From positions 35,168-99,167 of the forward strand of contig PNAJ01000146.1 in NCBI GenBank assembly GCA_003170295.1: 64,000 bases of DNA, given 5' to 3'. Below the pieces are notes generated by a model that was given only the letters and a program-made list of their open reading frames with translations, was not told where the DNA came from and made no database searches. This document shows positions 44,052-57,110 of the stretch, piece by piece. The stretch comes from Bryobacterales bacterium. GTDB lineage: Bacteria > Acidobacteriota > Terriglobia > Bryobacterales > Bryobacteraceae. Both the position numbers and the translations under genes were made by a program. Each line of letters begins with the position of its first letter. Position 1 is the first letter of the stretch.

Positions 44052-44896
44052 GGGACAGCCTGACGTGACTCCTTGCCGATCGCGACGAAACCGGCAGACC
44101 GCTCCGTCCTCTTCAGGAATTTCCGCCCGCCGCTGCCATTTTTTCAAACCCCCACCGCCTCCAGACTCTCTGGAACTGCACTTCCAGCTGTTTTACGAAC
44201 GCTTCTTCCCCGAACGGTCGACCGGAGTACGTGCAACGACGCAGCAGTTGGATCGACACAACCTCTTCACTCGCCCCATGCATCGCCGCCCAGGTCTCCG
44301 TCCCGCCCGCCCGCTCCCAGAACCCCATGTCGAGCACCTTCGACCGGTCGACTCCCGTCACCAAATGAGCTTCCGCCCCCGACCACCGGTACTGCTCCGG
44401 CCTCGCCGCCATAACCGCCCGACACGGATTCTGCTCCACGTACCACAGTGCGATCCACATCCGGTTCTCCGATAACGGGCAGGAATAAAAGCGCGATTGC
44501 CACAAATGCCCGCTCCGGTGACGGCGCGTATTAAGGTACTGCGAATACCGGCCATGGACTCGGCGCAACAGCACCGCCAGCGAGTCCGCTTCCTCCGGCA
44601 CCAAAATTAAATGCACATGATTCGTCATCAGACAATAAGTCAACACCCGCACGTTCGCATGCGCGGCGTGCTCGCGAATCAACGCCAGATACATGTGGTA
44701 GTCGGAGGCACAAAAGAAAACGCGTTCCCGGTTGGAACCGCGCTGAGTCACATGGTAGGCGAGCCCCGGTACCACGCAGCGGGAATTTCTGGGCATTTTC
44801 GAGAAAGAAGTGGCGGATGAACCCAAAAACTCTCAAGGGGACGGAGTAGTCTGCTGATTTCGAACAATCAAGCAAGGAGTCACGTCAGGCTGTCCC
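44052..44896. mobile_element. REP-associated transposase element with perfect 24-bp inverted repeats
   Basis: Bases 44052-44075 are the exact reverse complement of 44873-44896 (core AGCCTGACGTGACTCC). The repeats bracket one gene, the Y1-type transposase. The element lies between the decayed DinB gene and the NACHT gene. Perfect ends imply recent activity or selection. The GGGGACAG ends resemble the hairpin repeats at 34186 and 52561. Confidence 0.8.
44113..44796 (-). CDS. REP-associated tyrosine transposase (RAYT, Y1_Tnp)
   Basis: A 227-residue HUH single-strand transposase. Start-proximal PRNSRCVVPGLAYHVTQRGSNRERVFF, the HUH motif in TNHVHLILVP, the catalytic Tyr region in VHGRYSQYLNTR and RSGHLWQSRFYSCPL are all diagnostic for the IS200/IS605-like RAYT group. 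The family nicks REP hairpins and is thought to spread them. ATG 44796 was preferred to 44826 on homology. The gene is bracketed by perfect 24-bp inverted repeats. Confidence 0.93.
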   Translation of the reverse strand: MPRNSRCVVPGLAYHVTQRGSNRERVFFCASDYHMYLALIREHAAHANVRVLTYCLMTNHVHLILVPEEADSLAVLLRRVHGRYSQYLNTRRHRSGHLWQSRFYSCPLSENRMWIALWYVEQNPCRAVMAARPEQYRWSGAEAHLVTGVDRSKVLDMGFWERAGGTETWAAMHGASEEVVSIQLLRRCTYSGRPFGEEAFVKQLEVQFQRVWRRWGFEKMAAAGGNS

Positions 44897-44917
44897 TTGC
44901 GACCCCCTTGCGACCCT

Positions 44918-47842
44918 TCAGGGAGACGTGAGCTGTTCGCGCCCCTCGAGCCATTCCTTGACGAAGCGGGTCTGCTCGGTATTAAAGCCACAGTCGACGA
45001 TCTTTTGGGCTAGCTCTCCAACTACCACGGTGGGCCGTTGCACGTTAAGGATGGGCGACAATGCTCTTCCGAAGCCGCAGGACGATCCCTTGGCGGCTTC
45101 AATGTAGGCTTTGTCTGAAGATTCACTGTGAACTGCGAGTACGCAAAATGCGCCGAAGAGTGCGTCTGGCAAGAGTGTGGCTGTCCTTTCTTGTGGTGTT
45201 GTCTCGAACGCAAAGTTAGCGTCAAATCCTTGAGCCTTTACTCTTTTGGTCCATGGCCTGGCTGTTGACATCAAGATTCGCCCCAGGTCAGTAATTTCCG
45301 TGCCGGATCTCGGATGTGATCTTCCCTGCTCCGCAAAGTTTAGGCTGCGCAACAGGAAGGAGGCTACTGAGACGTAAAACCAACCGAACAAGCGAGATTT
45401 CGCTCCAGTCCAGACCGCCTTTGGCCCTCCCCATCGGATTAAGTTTTCAAGTGGTGTCTCATCGTCGAAGTAGGAGGAAAGGAGTGCGAAGGCGTCTGTC
45501 TGTACCAATTCTCTGATTCGCACGGAGCACTCGGTACGAACCTCTCCTATTGCCGTTCTCCAGGCTTCGGAGGCTTCAAGGTTTCCTGCGATGCGGCGAC
45601 CCGAGGTCTTGAAAAAGTGCATGACCTCCAGGGCTCTGAGGCCCTGCCGCTTGTGGCCGCTTTTCAAAACTTTGATCAGATGATCTCGAGAGACTTCGAT
45701 TACAGAACTCCGATTCTCGCGGCCTATTTCCAGCAGAGGCCGTAGCACCATCTCTCCGCGTCCGTCCGGGCTTGGCGCGGAGACTGCGCGCGCAAATTCT
45801 TTCTTGATACAAAAATCGAGCGAGGCGAGTGCGATTGCTCGCCTTGTCGGTGGACTGGGGACGATGGCCTCAAGGCATCGGCCAGAAAATGACAACGAGG
45901 AGGCACGTTCAGCCGCAGGTAATTCGACATCGTTTAACAGGCCGCTGAGAAGTTGGTCGGCGGCTCCCTGTACTCTGCGTGCCTGAAGCTGAAAGGACAG
46001 CAATGCCACAACATCCCACTCGGCCATTCGAATTCGCGGTTTCAGCTCCCTCGCGAGCGTCTCGGGCGTTGGATGTAGCGACAGCAGATGACATGCGGCG
46101 AAGTATTCCAGGAGAGTTCTGTGCGTGAACTGGAATAATTTCTCTCCCTGCCCTGTGGTTCCCATGTCGCTGAAAACCCAAGCCCGGCCAGTGCAGAAGT
46201 CAATGAACCCTTTTGCTGCGGACATCGCTTTGATCGGATCCTCGAAAACCCACTGTGCGAGGTACTCGCTTGTTCGACTCACCAAGCTCTCGCTTGTCAC
46301 GCCTCCTTGGAGAGATTTGTCCGAATAGATCCAATAAGCCAAGTGCTGCATCGCCGGCCGGATTTTGTCTTCGAACTCAAGTTGCACCACGATATTTCGA
46401 CCCTTGTCCCATCTTTCGAACAGCATAACGGAGCATTTCTCATAGACATCGGCACGATTGCGAGGAATGTATCCCTCGATCCGGTACAGGTTGCACATTA
46501 GGGCCAACATGAGGGGGTTACTCCGTAGATCAGGTGCCACCGAGCTCTCTAGCACGAAGGCCGCTGCCTTTTGTTGTTGCTGTTGCTCGTTCAGGTCCTC
46601 GTCGTGAGAGAACCACTTCGCTGCATATTCCATGATGCGAGGTTCGTTGAATTCAGCGATTTTGAACAAGACAAAGCTTCGCTCGTCGAGCGGCGCTTGG
46701 GCGTACCCTACTTCGCGGGACGTAACCAGAACGGGTACGGCAGGATAAAACGTACAAAATGATTCGACGTCTGCACTGACCTCCTGTCGGTAGCTTGTCT
46801 CTAGTAGCTCATCTAATCCATCGAAGATAACCAGCGCCCTTCCATTTAGCAAGAGGTATTCCAACGCTCCAGGTGGTGGTGGCACTTGATAAAGAGAGTT
46901 CGATTGTCTCTCAATAAATTGAAGGATAGAGCAAGCGTCCTCCTTCTTCTGCCTACCGTAGTCTCTGAGAACCACCAAGATGGGGCTAAGTGCGCGATTG
47001 CAAGCTATGCGGTCATCGTACTTGCTCGCAACGTCGTGCGCCAGTTTTGCTGCCAGCGTGGATTTGCCGCCACCTGGATTCCCGAGGATTACCGTTCGGC
47101 GCATCTGGTCCAGGATGTTGTTGAGCGACGCCTCCACGGACGTCGATTGTTTGTTTTTGGGGACGATCGAGAACGCGGGCGTCACGTATAGATCGCCGAT
47201 GGGTACCTTCCTGGCCGTGTCAAAGTGAGGTGGCTGTATATAGGAATGACGATTACCAACCTGGCGCCGGTAGTTTTCCTCGAACAGTAAGAACAGAGCA
47301 ACGTCCGGCACGATTGCTGCGGTGAGGAGTTCGATGTTCTTTTTAAGCGCGCCCAACTCATCCGCCAGTTGCCGATGTCGGAGGCTGGACATCGCCTCGT
47401 GGGCGGCCAGGATTCCGTGCTTTGTCGCCTCTTCGAGGACCTCTGAGCAGCTTGTCGTGATTGCTTGGAATAACATTTCCGCGACCCGCGCGGTCTCGGT
47501 CGAGGCTGACCCAATATGGAGGGAAAAAAGTGAACTGAATTCTTGTCTGATCAGAGCCGTGTCGGGTTGCTCAAATGTGTGGCTAGAATACAGTTGGCGA
47601 ATGACCGTCTCAACTTCTGGTGAGGCCAAGAATTTCGTCAGTCGTGTTCGCTCCACCTCTAGACCGAGGGGATAAATCTCGGCTAGACCGGAAATAGACT
47701 TCTGGATTGCGTGATCGAGGCTTTTGTTTTTGACCAGATGTTCTTTAAATGCCTGGGCCTGCTTTATCCCAGTGCGGCCCACGAACGCCCACAAGCCGTT
47801 GGCGGCGACGCTTACTAGTAATTCGGTGAGTAGCAGATCCAT
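44918..47842 (-). CDS. NACHT-domain STAND NTPase, probable anti-phage protein
   Basis: A 974-residue protein. Residues 1-200 are a helical N-terminal domain with a hydrophobic first segment (LLLTELLVSVAANGLWAFVG). The NACHT core has Walker A GNPGGGKST (254-262), Walker B ALVIFDGLDELLE (about 336-348) and a sensor LVTSREVGY (about 372-380), and ends with FQFTHRTLLEYFAACHLL (about 570-587). Residues 600-974 are helical and without recognisable repeats, the likely sensor. Bacterial NACHT proteins (bNACHT, Avs-like) detect phage products and trigger defence. No nuclease or TIR domain is visible. A GGAAGGA site precedes the ATG. Codon use is less GC-rich than in neighbours. A RAYT element and an AbrB remnant flank it. 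Confidence 0.85.
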   Translation of the reverse strand: MDLLLTELLVSVAANGLWAFVGRTGIKQAQAFKEHLVKNKSLDHAIQKSISGLAEIYPLGLEVERTRLTKFLASPEVETVIRQLYSSHTFEQPDTALIRQEFSSLFSLHIGSASTETARVAEMLFQAITTSCSEVLEEATKHGILAAHEAMSSLRHRQLADELGALKKNIELLTAAIVPDVALFLLFEENYRRQVGNRHSYIQPPHFDTARKVPIGDLYVTPAFSIVPKNKQSTSVEASLNNILDQMRRTVILGNPGGGKSTLAAKLAHDVASKYDDRIACNRALSPILVVLRDYGRQKKEDACSILQFIERQSNSLYQVPPPPGALEYLLLNGRALVIFDGLDELLETSYRQEVSADVESFCTFYPAVPVLVTSREVGYAQAPLDERSFVLFKIAEFNEPRIMEYAAKWFSHDEDLNEQQQQQKAAAFVLESSVAPDLRSNPLMLALMCNLYRIEGYIPRNRADVYEKCSVMLFERWDKGRNIVVQLEFEDKIRPAMQHLAYWIYSDKSLQGGVTSESLVSRTSEYLAQWVFEDPIKAMSAAKGFIDFCTGRAWVFSDMGTTGQGEKLFQFTHRTLLEYFAACHLLSLHPTPETLARELKPRIRMAEWDVVALLSFQLQARRVQGAADQLLSGLLNDVELPAAERASSLSFSGRCLEAIVPSPPTRRAIALASLDFCIKKEFARAVSAPSPDGRGEMVLRPLLEIGRENRSSVIEVSRDHLIKVLKSGHKRQGLRALEVMHFFKTSGRRIAGNLEASEAWRTAIGEVRTECSVRIRELVQTDAFALLSSYFDDETPLENLIRWGGPKAVWTGAKSRLFGWFYVSVASFLLRSLNFAEQGRSHPRSGTEITDLGRILMSTARPWTKRVKAQGFDANFAFETTPQERTATLLPDALFGAFCVLAVHSESSDKAYIEAAKGSSCGFGRALSPILNVQRPTVVVGELAQKIVDCGFNTEQTRFVKEWLEGREQLTSP

Positions 47843-47902
47843 TGGTTCCTTCCGGTCATCCGGTTTGCTGGGTCACGGTTCGTCGCAGCTCACCACGGGA
47901 TT

Positions 47903-48117
47903 TTAGCATTTGAGGGCGGCCCTTTCGTGAGCCTCTCCACCCTCCGCGATTCCCCGCATCGTCCGCCAATCCGGCAATTCGCGCGCCACCCGCTCCATTA
48001 CCAGGGCCTCGCCCTGAACGTCGATCATGCCCTCAGTCCTCGCCTTGAGGTTCAAACGACCCGTAGCTTCTTCGGGATCGCAATCTGCCCTTTCGACGAA
48101 ATGGTTGCTGTCGTCAT
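47903..48117 (-). pseudogene. SpoVT-AbrB-type antitoxin gene, frameshifted
   Basis: From ATG 48117 the frame reads MTTATISSKGQIAIPKKLRVV and stops. One base added within the GGGTCGT run restores KLRxRLNLKARTEGMIDVQGEALVMERVARELPDWRTMRGIAEGGEAHERAALKC, a complete 70-residue swapped-hairpin AbrB antitoxin of the VapB type. A toxin gene (PIN) would be expected after it, but the NACHT gene begins 61 bp downstream in the same direction. It is either a recent loss or a sequencing slip. Confidence 0.75.
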
Positions 48118-48135
48118 ACAGCTCAATCTTATCAG

Positions 48136-51571
<3,436 letters not shown>

Positions 51572-51576
51572 ACGGC

Positions 51577-52527
51577 GTGGATAACGTCACACATTCCTTA
51601 GTTGGATTAATGCTGGCACGCGTCTCCGGAAAGAGCGCGGCCATGATGGTGATCGCGGCGAATCTTCCCGACATCGATATCGTTTCCTGGGTGGGCGGCA
51701 CGCTGACCTATCTTGAGGTTCATCGCGGCATCGCGCATTCGCTGATTGCCGCTCCCGTGCTGGCTCTGATCCTGGCGCTGCTGTTTCGCGACCGGACGTG
51801 GCAGTCCTATTTGGCGTGCCTGGGCGGCGTGTTCAGCCACCTGCTGCTCGATTGGACAAACATTTACGGCATCCGGCTGCTGCTGCCATTTTCGGGGCGC
51901 TGGCTGCGCCTCGATATTACGGATGTGGTCGACCCTTGGATTCTTCTCGTTTTTCTATTGGCAGTGGCGGCGCCTGGGCTGGCCGGCCTTGTGAGTTCCG
52001 AGATCGGCGCGAAGAAAAGCTCGGGGGCGAAGCGCGGTTGGGCTTGGGTTGCGCTAGTTTTCCTGATGACTTACGAAGGCGGACGATTCGCCGCGCATCA
52101 GCGAGCGTTGGCGGTGATGGGCGCACGGCTGTACAACGGCAAACCGGCCAACAGACTCAGCGCGATTCCCAGCCGTTGGACTCCGTTCCAATGGCGCGGC
52201 GTGGCGGAAGGGGAGGGCTACGTGGTCGACGTGCCCTTCGATTTGAATATCGAGTTCGACCCGTCGCAAGGCCGCATCGATTACGCGAGTCCGCCCAATG
52301 AAGCGGCTCTGAAGACTCGGCCGTTTGAAGTGTTCAGCAGGTTCGATCAGGTGCCGTTCTGGAAGATTGAGAGACTCGCGGACGATACCTCGGAAGTGCA
52401 GTTGATCGACCTCCGGTTCGGCACTCCGGAGCAGCCGGGGTTTGTGGCGACGGCGGTTATTGATGCATCGGGAGTGGTGCGGGAGTCGAAGTTTGGGTTT
52501 GGTCCGCTGCCGGTGGGGAACAGGTAG
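51577..52527 (+). CDS. YdjM/DUF457-type membrane-bound metal-dependent hydrolase
   Basis: A 316-residue membrane protein of the LexA-regulated YdjM family. The N-terminus MDNVTHSLVGLMLARV, ANLPDIDIV and HRGIAHSLIAAPV carry the conserved His and Asp residues, and FSHLLLDWTN the last ones. About four membrane helices are followed by a soluble C-terminal domain of about 130 residues. GTG 51577 is 5 bp after the DAG-kinase stop, so co-transcription is likely. Catalytic role in the family is unproven. Confidence 0.88.
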   Translation: MDNVTHSLVGLMLARVSGKSAAMMVIAANLPDIDIVSWVGGTLTYLEVHRGIAHSLIAAPVLALILALLFRDRTWQSYLACLGGVFSHLLLDWTNIYGIRLLLPFSGRWLRLDITDVVDPWILLVFLLAVAAPGLAGLVSSEIGAKKSSGAKRGWAWVALVFLMTYEGGRFAAHQRALAVMGARLYNGKPANRLSAIPSRWTPFQWRGVAEGEGYVVDVPFDLNIEFDPSQGRIDYASPPNEAALKTRPFEVFSRFDQVPFWKIERLADDTSEVQLIDLRFGTPEQPGFVATAVIDASGVVRESKFGFGPLPVGNR

Positions 52528-52560
52528 GCGCGAGGGTTGCGGCTGGGCATCGTGGATGGG

Positions 52561-52670
52561 GCGAAAAATGGGGACAGACCGCTCTGTCCACTGGCGTCGG
52601 GGTTCGGAGTGTTCTAATTGGGGCAGATCGTGGCGCGTTGGGACAGAGAGGTCAGTCCCCATTTTCCGCG
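52561..52670. repeat. Dispersed REP-like doublet, copy 2 (inverted)
   Basis: The inverted counterpart of 34186-34289, with hairpin ends GGACAGA/TCTGTCC and GGGAC.../GTCCCC. It lies between the convergent YdjM-like and TonB-receptor genes. Confidence 0.75.
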
Positions 52671-52728
52671 ATCTTGAGGTTTTTCTTGGTATAGGAGGGG
52701 CCTTGCGACCCCTCCCAAAGCTGGCGGA

Positions 52729-55700
52729 TTAGAACCTGATCCGCAGGTTAAATACGATCTGGCGCGGCCCGTTCAACTGCATGTTTTCGTTGGAACCGAG
52801 GACGCCCCAATCGTTAGGACTGGCGATGCTTAAGCTGGGGTCGGCTAGAGCGACGTGGTTCATCACGTTGACGATTTGGAAGGACAAGGTCGCAGATACT
52901 CGCTCGCGGAACAGGTTGATGTCCTTGGCAACGTTCAGATCCATGTTCCAGTTCGACATGCCGCGAATCTGTCCGTTCGCTCCGCAGCTGGTGTCGTAAC
53001 CCAGGATGCAAGGTCTGAATTGGTTGTAAGTCGCCACTGGATCGGAGAACATATTGATGTTGTTTCCGCCGTTGGCAAGGTTGCCGTTGATGCCCGCGCC
53101 GTTGGGGTTGGTCGATGAGCTGGTCGGGACGTTGAAGTTGTAGAGGGCTTTCGTACCGCCAGTCCATTTGCCGTTGAGAACCGCGTAATCTGCCGAGGTA
53201 CTGGTTTGGCTCTCCCCGAATGACTCGAGGTTACCGTTGTTATTGCTAACGGCCAGCGGCGCTCCGCTGCGGGCAGTGAAGATGGGAGCGATCCTCCATC
53301 CCCCAAGCATGTGGCCGACGATGCCTTTCTGCGACCGGAAGAACGGCTCCGACCACAGGAAGGTCTGCGTGTAGGTGAACTTGTAGTCGAAGAACTGCGG
53401 ACCGTACATGGATTGGCGGACGTTATAGGGATTGAGCGCAGTATATCCCGAGGTAGCCTGGGATTGATTACCGGTACCGAGCGCACGGCCCCAGGTGAAG
53501 TTCGATAGCGTCGTGACGCCATGCCAGTCCTGGGTCCTGAACGTGGTGTAAAGCGCATTGTAGTTGGAGTAGCCGGAGCTGTCGTCGGCGTTGACGGCCG
53601 ATACCTGGCCGGAGGGGAACGCGGCATTCTTACTGCTGGGAATGGTCCGGCCCAGGGTCCAGGAGGAAGCACTACTGAGAGCCGACCACAACTGGAACAC
53701 CTGATTCTGCGTGATGAAGTTGTTCATGCTCGGGTTGGCGATCACCGCTGCCGTGCAGCTCGAGAAGCCCTTGCAGAAGGATGAATTAGCTCCGCCCAGC
53801 GCCGCTTCAAGGAACGGCTGCACGGGAGCTGAGGTGTTCCCGGCGCAGACAGGTCCAAGTCCGCACAGGGGAATGTACATCCCCGCGTAGGATGACGCGA
53901 AGCTCTGGCCGCCCAAAGTCATCATGGTAGGAACGGCATTGATATCGCGCTGCATCCACTCGTGGGTGATGAAGCGGCCGATGTACCCGGCTTCAACGAG
54001 CACCTTCGGCCGGATTTCGCGCTGAATGCTGAAATTATAGTTGTAGGTCGCGGCCGGCCGGAAGGTGGGATCTAACACGGAAGCCGCGCCCGCAGCCGCC
54101 GAGCCGTTGGTTCCCGGGTAGGACGGCTGGGGCAACGTGGTGGAAATGCTCGGGTAAGGAGCCGTCAAACCATCGGTTCCGATGCGAAACGCAGTGGTGG
54201 GAGTGACACCGCCGCTGCCGAGACACTGGCCAGTCCTCGAAGCGCCAATGCAGGATACCGGCTGGCCGAGACCAACGCCTAGCAGGGGAATCAGCACCAA
54301 GCCAACGCCGTTCAGACGGCTATAGATCTGGCCATACCCCGCCCGGATCACGGTCTTCCCGTCACCGAATGCCTTCCCTAGAATTCCGTCGTTATATTTC
54401 GGATTCCAGGCAACCGCCACCCGCGGGCTTATACCGCCGTAGAACGGGTTGAACGGATACGTGTGGCTTGCGCCCGTGACGTTGCCGATGGTCGAAAAGC
54501 CGATGGTCGGGTTGTAGACCTGACCCTGGAGCGCCATCGTAGACTTGGTGTTGAAATAATCGGTGAAAGAGATGGGCTTGCCCGAGGAGTCGACTAGTTC
54601 CACCTGCTTGCCATTCTGCTCGGTCGGCGGCATTTCGACCTGATAGCCAAGACCATAGGTTATGGTGAGGGTCGGCTTGATGTGCCAGGAATCGGTGACG
54701 TAGAGGTTATAGGAGTTGATCGTACTCTTGTCGAACATCGGCGTTCCCGGAGGGTTCAACGTGAGGCTGGGACCGCTGCGGGTGGCCAGCACTTGCGGCT
54801 GATTGACGATGCCGAGAATCTCAGAATAGTACGTGTTCCATTTGCTGACCTGGCTGCTGGGAAGATTCGCCGGATAGTTCGCCGATGAGTATTGAATCCC
54901 TGAGCCGCTCCCGACTTGGTATACCGGAGAAGTATTGATGCCCTGTCCGTTGTCGTTGCGGGCGTGATAATCGAAGTTCCGGCCGTAGTTTCCGCCAAAC
55001 TGAATCACGTGATTGCCCATGATCTTGGTCAAGTCGTCCTTGTAGAGCGAGTCATGACCGTCCCAGAAACGCTGGCGGGTGTTCTGATTGTTGACGTTGT
55101 AGGGGATCAGCGCGCTGGAGGTTTCGCCGCCGATTTCGAGCGCTCCACCAAGGCCGGGAAGCTGCGGCGGCGCGGCCGAGGAGGCCCATTGCCACCAGAT
55201 CTTGGTGTAGCTCCAAACGAAATTGTTGGTCAAGGTCGGGCTGATGTTGGTGGTTAATCCGGCCACCAGGAACTCCGGCTTCTGTGGACGCGGAGCGCGC
55301 GCCGCCATCGTACCGAGAGTATCCCCCGGCAACGCGCCACCGATATCGATCTGGTTGGTGGTCAACTGGCTGAGCGCAAAGTAACGGTAACTAGACATCA
55401 AGCGCCACTTTTCACCGAAGTCATGGTCGACGCGGCCGACCAGGAACTTGGTCTTTTCCGGAAGAGACACTTGACCTTGGAATCCCGCCACGTTGTGGGA
55501 ATCGCTGGTATTAAAGTTGTTGGGCTCCGGCATCTGCTTGTTCCAGATCTGCGAAACCAGGGAGTTGAGACCGATTCCGCGCGGATCGCAGGAGCCGCCG
55601 CAGGCAGTATTGACGTTGAACGGCACATAAGTGCCGCCGACATTGATCTGAATGATGCCTTGGCGAAGCGTGTCGCTGGGTACCGACCTGTTGATAATCG

Positions 55701-56721
55701 TCGATTGCGGGTAGTTGAAGGCTTCGTAACCGAAGAAGAAGTAGGTCTTGCCGCCCCAGAACTTCGGCAGCATGGGACCGCCAACGGTAAATCCGTACCT
55801 TTGGTTATGGGTGATGGCAATGGGCGTGTATCCGAGGCTTCCGCTAGGCGTATGGTTCGCGTCCCAGCTGTTCGCACCCCCCACGTTGCTGGAGGAATAA
55901 AGATAGTACGCCGAACCGTGGATTTGATTGGTGCCGCGTTTCGTCACCACACTGATCTGCGCCCCGGAAGAGCCGTTGAAGTCGGCCGTTTGTCCAGCGG
56001 TGGACACCTTGAATTCTTCAATGGTGTCGGGCGGCGTGGGAAGCACGCCACTTGGAGGAGTGCAGTTCGCACAGGCCATGCCGCCATAGGAACTGTGGGT
56101 GTAACTCCCGGTATAGTCTCGCATGCTGCCGTCCATGTCGTTGGAGTTGTTTCCGCCGTCCAACTGGAACGTGTTCTGGTCGTACATTGCTCCGGCAACC
56201 GCGCCTTCGGGCGAAACGCCCGGCTGAAAAATCGCCAGACTGGAGACGTCGGAGCCGAAGACCGGAAGATAGGTCAAGGACGCTCCGGACACGGTGGTTC
56301 CGACAGTGGCATTGACGGTCTGTAGCTCCGCGCCCGGCGACGTGGTGACTTCGACCACGTTGGTCACCTGGCCGACTTCGAGGGTGGCGTTTACGTTCAA
56401 GATATCGGCGACTTTCACGTATTGCCGGTTCACCTTGCGCGTCGAAAACCCGGTCTTGGAGAACGTGATGTCGTAGGTTCCCGGGTTGACGTTGACGAAG
56501 ATGAAGCGTCCGGAATCGTTGGATTTAGTGGTGAGCACGATGTTGGTCGACGGATCGGTCAACTTGACATCCACGCCGGGCATGGCGGCGCCCTGCTGAT
56601 CCGTGACCAAGCCTTCCACGGTGCCGGATGCAGAAGATTGAGCCCAGGCTGGCATGCCGATCAGGCAAAGCAATGCCACGGCCAGGAAAAATGAGGAAAA
56701 TCTATGCCCTTCGAGACGCAT
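52729..56721 (-). CDS. TonB-dependent receptor, Oar-like with carboxypeptidase regulatory domain
   Basis: A 1330-residue outer membrane receptor. A signal peptide (FSSFFLAVALLCLIGMPAWAQ) is followed by a CarboxypepD_reg-like domain (about 30-120: GTVEGLVTDQQGAAMPGVDVKLTDPSTN...GRFIFVNVNPGTYDITF), a plug region and a very long beta-barrel rich in Asn, Ser and Tyr, ending in an aromatic residue (FNLRIRF) for outer-membrane assembly. This type is expanded in Acidobacteria and may import oligosaccharides or other large nutrients. No TonB box is evident. GGGAGGGG precedes the ATG. Confidence 0.93.
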   Translation of the reverse strand: MRLEGHRFSSFFLAVALLCLIGMPAWAQSSASGTVEGLVTDQQGAAMPGVDVKLTDPSTNIVLTTKSNDSGRFIFVNVNPGTYDITFSKTGFSTRKVNRQYVKVADILNVNATLEVGQVTNVVEVTTSPGAELQTVNATVGTTVSGASLTYLPVFGSDVSSLAIFQPGVSPEGAVAGAMYDQNTFQLDGGNNSNDMDGSMRDYTGSYTHSSYGGMACANCTPPSGVLPTPPDTIEEFKVSTAGQTADFNGSSGAQISVVTKRGTNQIHGSAYYLYSSSNVGGANSWDANHTPSGSLGYTPIAITHNQRYGFTVGGPMLPKFWGGKTYFFFGYEAFNYPQSTIINRSVPSDTLRQGIIQINVGGTYVPFNVNTACGGSCDPRGIGLNSLVSQIWNKQMPEPNNFNTSDSHNVAGFQGQVSLPEKTKFLVGRVDHDFGEKWRLMSSYRYFALSQLTTNQIDIGGALPGDTLGTMAARAPRPQKPEFLVAGLTTNISPTLTNNFVWSYTKIWWQWASSAAPPQLPGLGGALEIGGETSSALIPYNVNNQNTRQRFWDGHDSLYKDDLTKIMGNHVIQFGGNYGRNFDYHARNDNGQGINTSPVYQVGSGSGIQYSSANYPANLPSSQVSKWNTYYSEILGIVNQPQVLATRSGPSLTLNPPGTPMFDKSTINSYNLYVTDSWHIKPTLTITYGLGYQVEMPPTEQNGKQVELVDSSGKPISFTDYFNTKSTMALQGQVYNPTIGFSTIGNVTGASHTYPFNPFYGGISPRVAVAWNPKYNDGILGKAFGDGKTVIRAGYGQIYSRLNGVGLVLIPLLGVGLGQPVSCIGASRTGQCLGSGGVTPTTAFRIGTDGLTAPYPSISTTLPQPSYPGTNGSAAAGAASVLDPTFRPAATYNYNFSIQREIRPKVLVEAGYIGRFITHEWMQRDINAVPTMMTLGGQSFASSYAGMYIPLCGLGPVCAGNTSAPVQPFLEAALGGANSSFCKGFSSCTAAVIANPSMNNFITQNQVFQLWSALSSASSWTLGRTIPSSKNAAFPSGQVSAVNADDSSGYSNYNALYTTFRTQDWHGVTTLSNFTWGRALGTGNQSQATSGYTALNPYNVRQSMYGPQFFDYKFTYTQTFLWSEPFFRSQKGIVGHMLGGWRIAPIFTARSGAPLAVSNNNGNLESFGESQTSTSADYAVLNGKWTGGTKALYNFNVPTSSSTNPNGAGINGNLANGGNNINMFSDPVATYNQFRPCILGYDTSCGANGQIRGMSNWNMDLNVAKDINLFRERVSATLSFQIVNVMNHVALADPSLSIASPNDWGVLGSNENMQLNGPRQIVFNLRIRF

Positions 56722-57110
56722 TTTACCCCTCCCTTGAATTTGTTTATACCTACGAGTAATTCGCTAAGCAAACAAAATCCTGCCCCGTAGTTGAGGTGGA
56801 GTATGCAAATGCGCACAGAAAGAGTTTCCGGCGTCGCAGCCAGCTAATGGACGTCGTTGCCCTTTCCCTGACAACTTCATTTCCCACCGCGCAAAACGCG
56901 GCAGTTGCACTTCCCCAACAAGAACAATTGTCCGGGAGTATAACATCGTTAGCGGACGATGTAAACATCTTTTCTTTCATCGATTCGTATTGTGGGGTGG
57001 AGGGGTTTCGAGCCCCTCGCTTACTCGGCGTGCGAAACACAACATAGGATGAGAATATCCGAGGGGTCATTCCACATACTTTTCAGGGTGTCGGTGTGTC
57101 CGGACATTGA
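56722..57110. other. Divergent intergenic region
   Basis: About 390 bp between the TonB receptor and the two-component gene. It holds a 7-bp hairpin AGGGG-type unit at 57000-57018 and a perfect palindrome TGTCCGGACA at 57097-57106, immediately before the start of the regulator gene, where it could bind a factor. TATAAA on the minus strand near 56745 may be the receptor's -10 box. No gene is seen. Confidence 0.4.
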
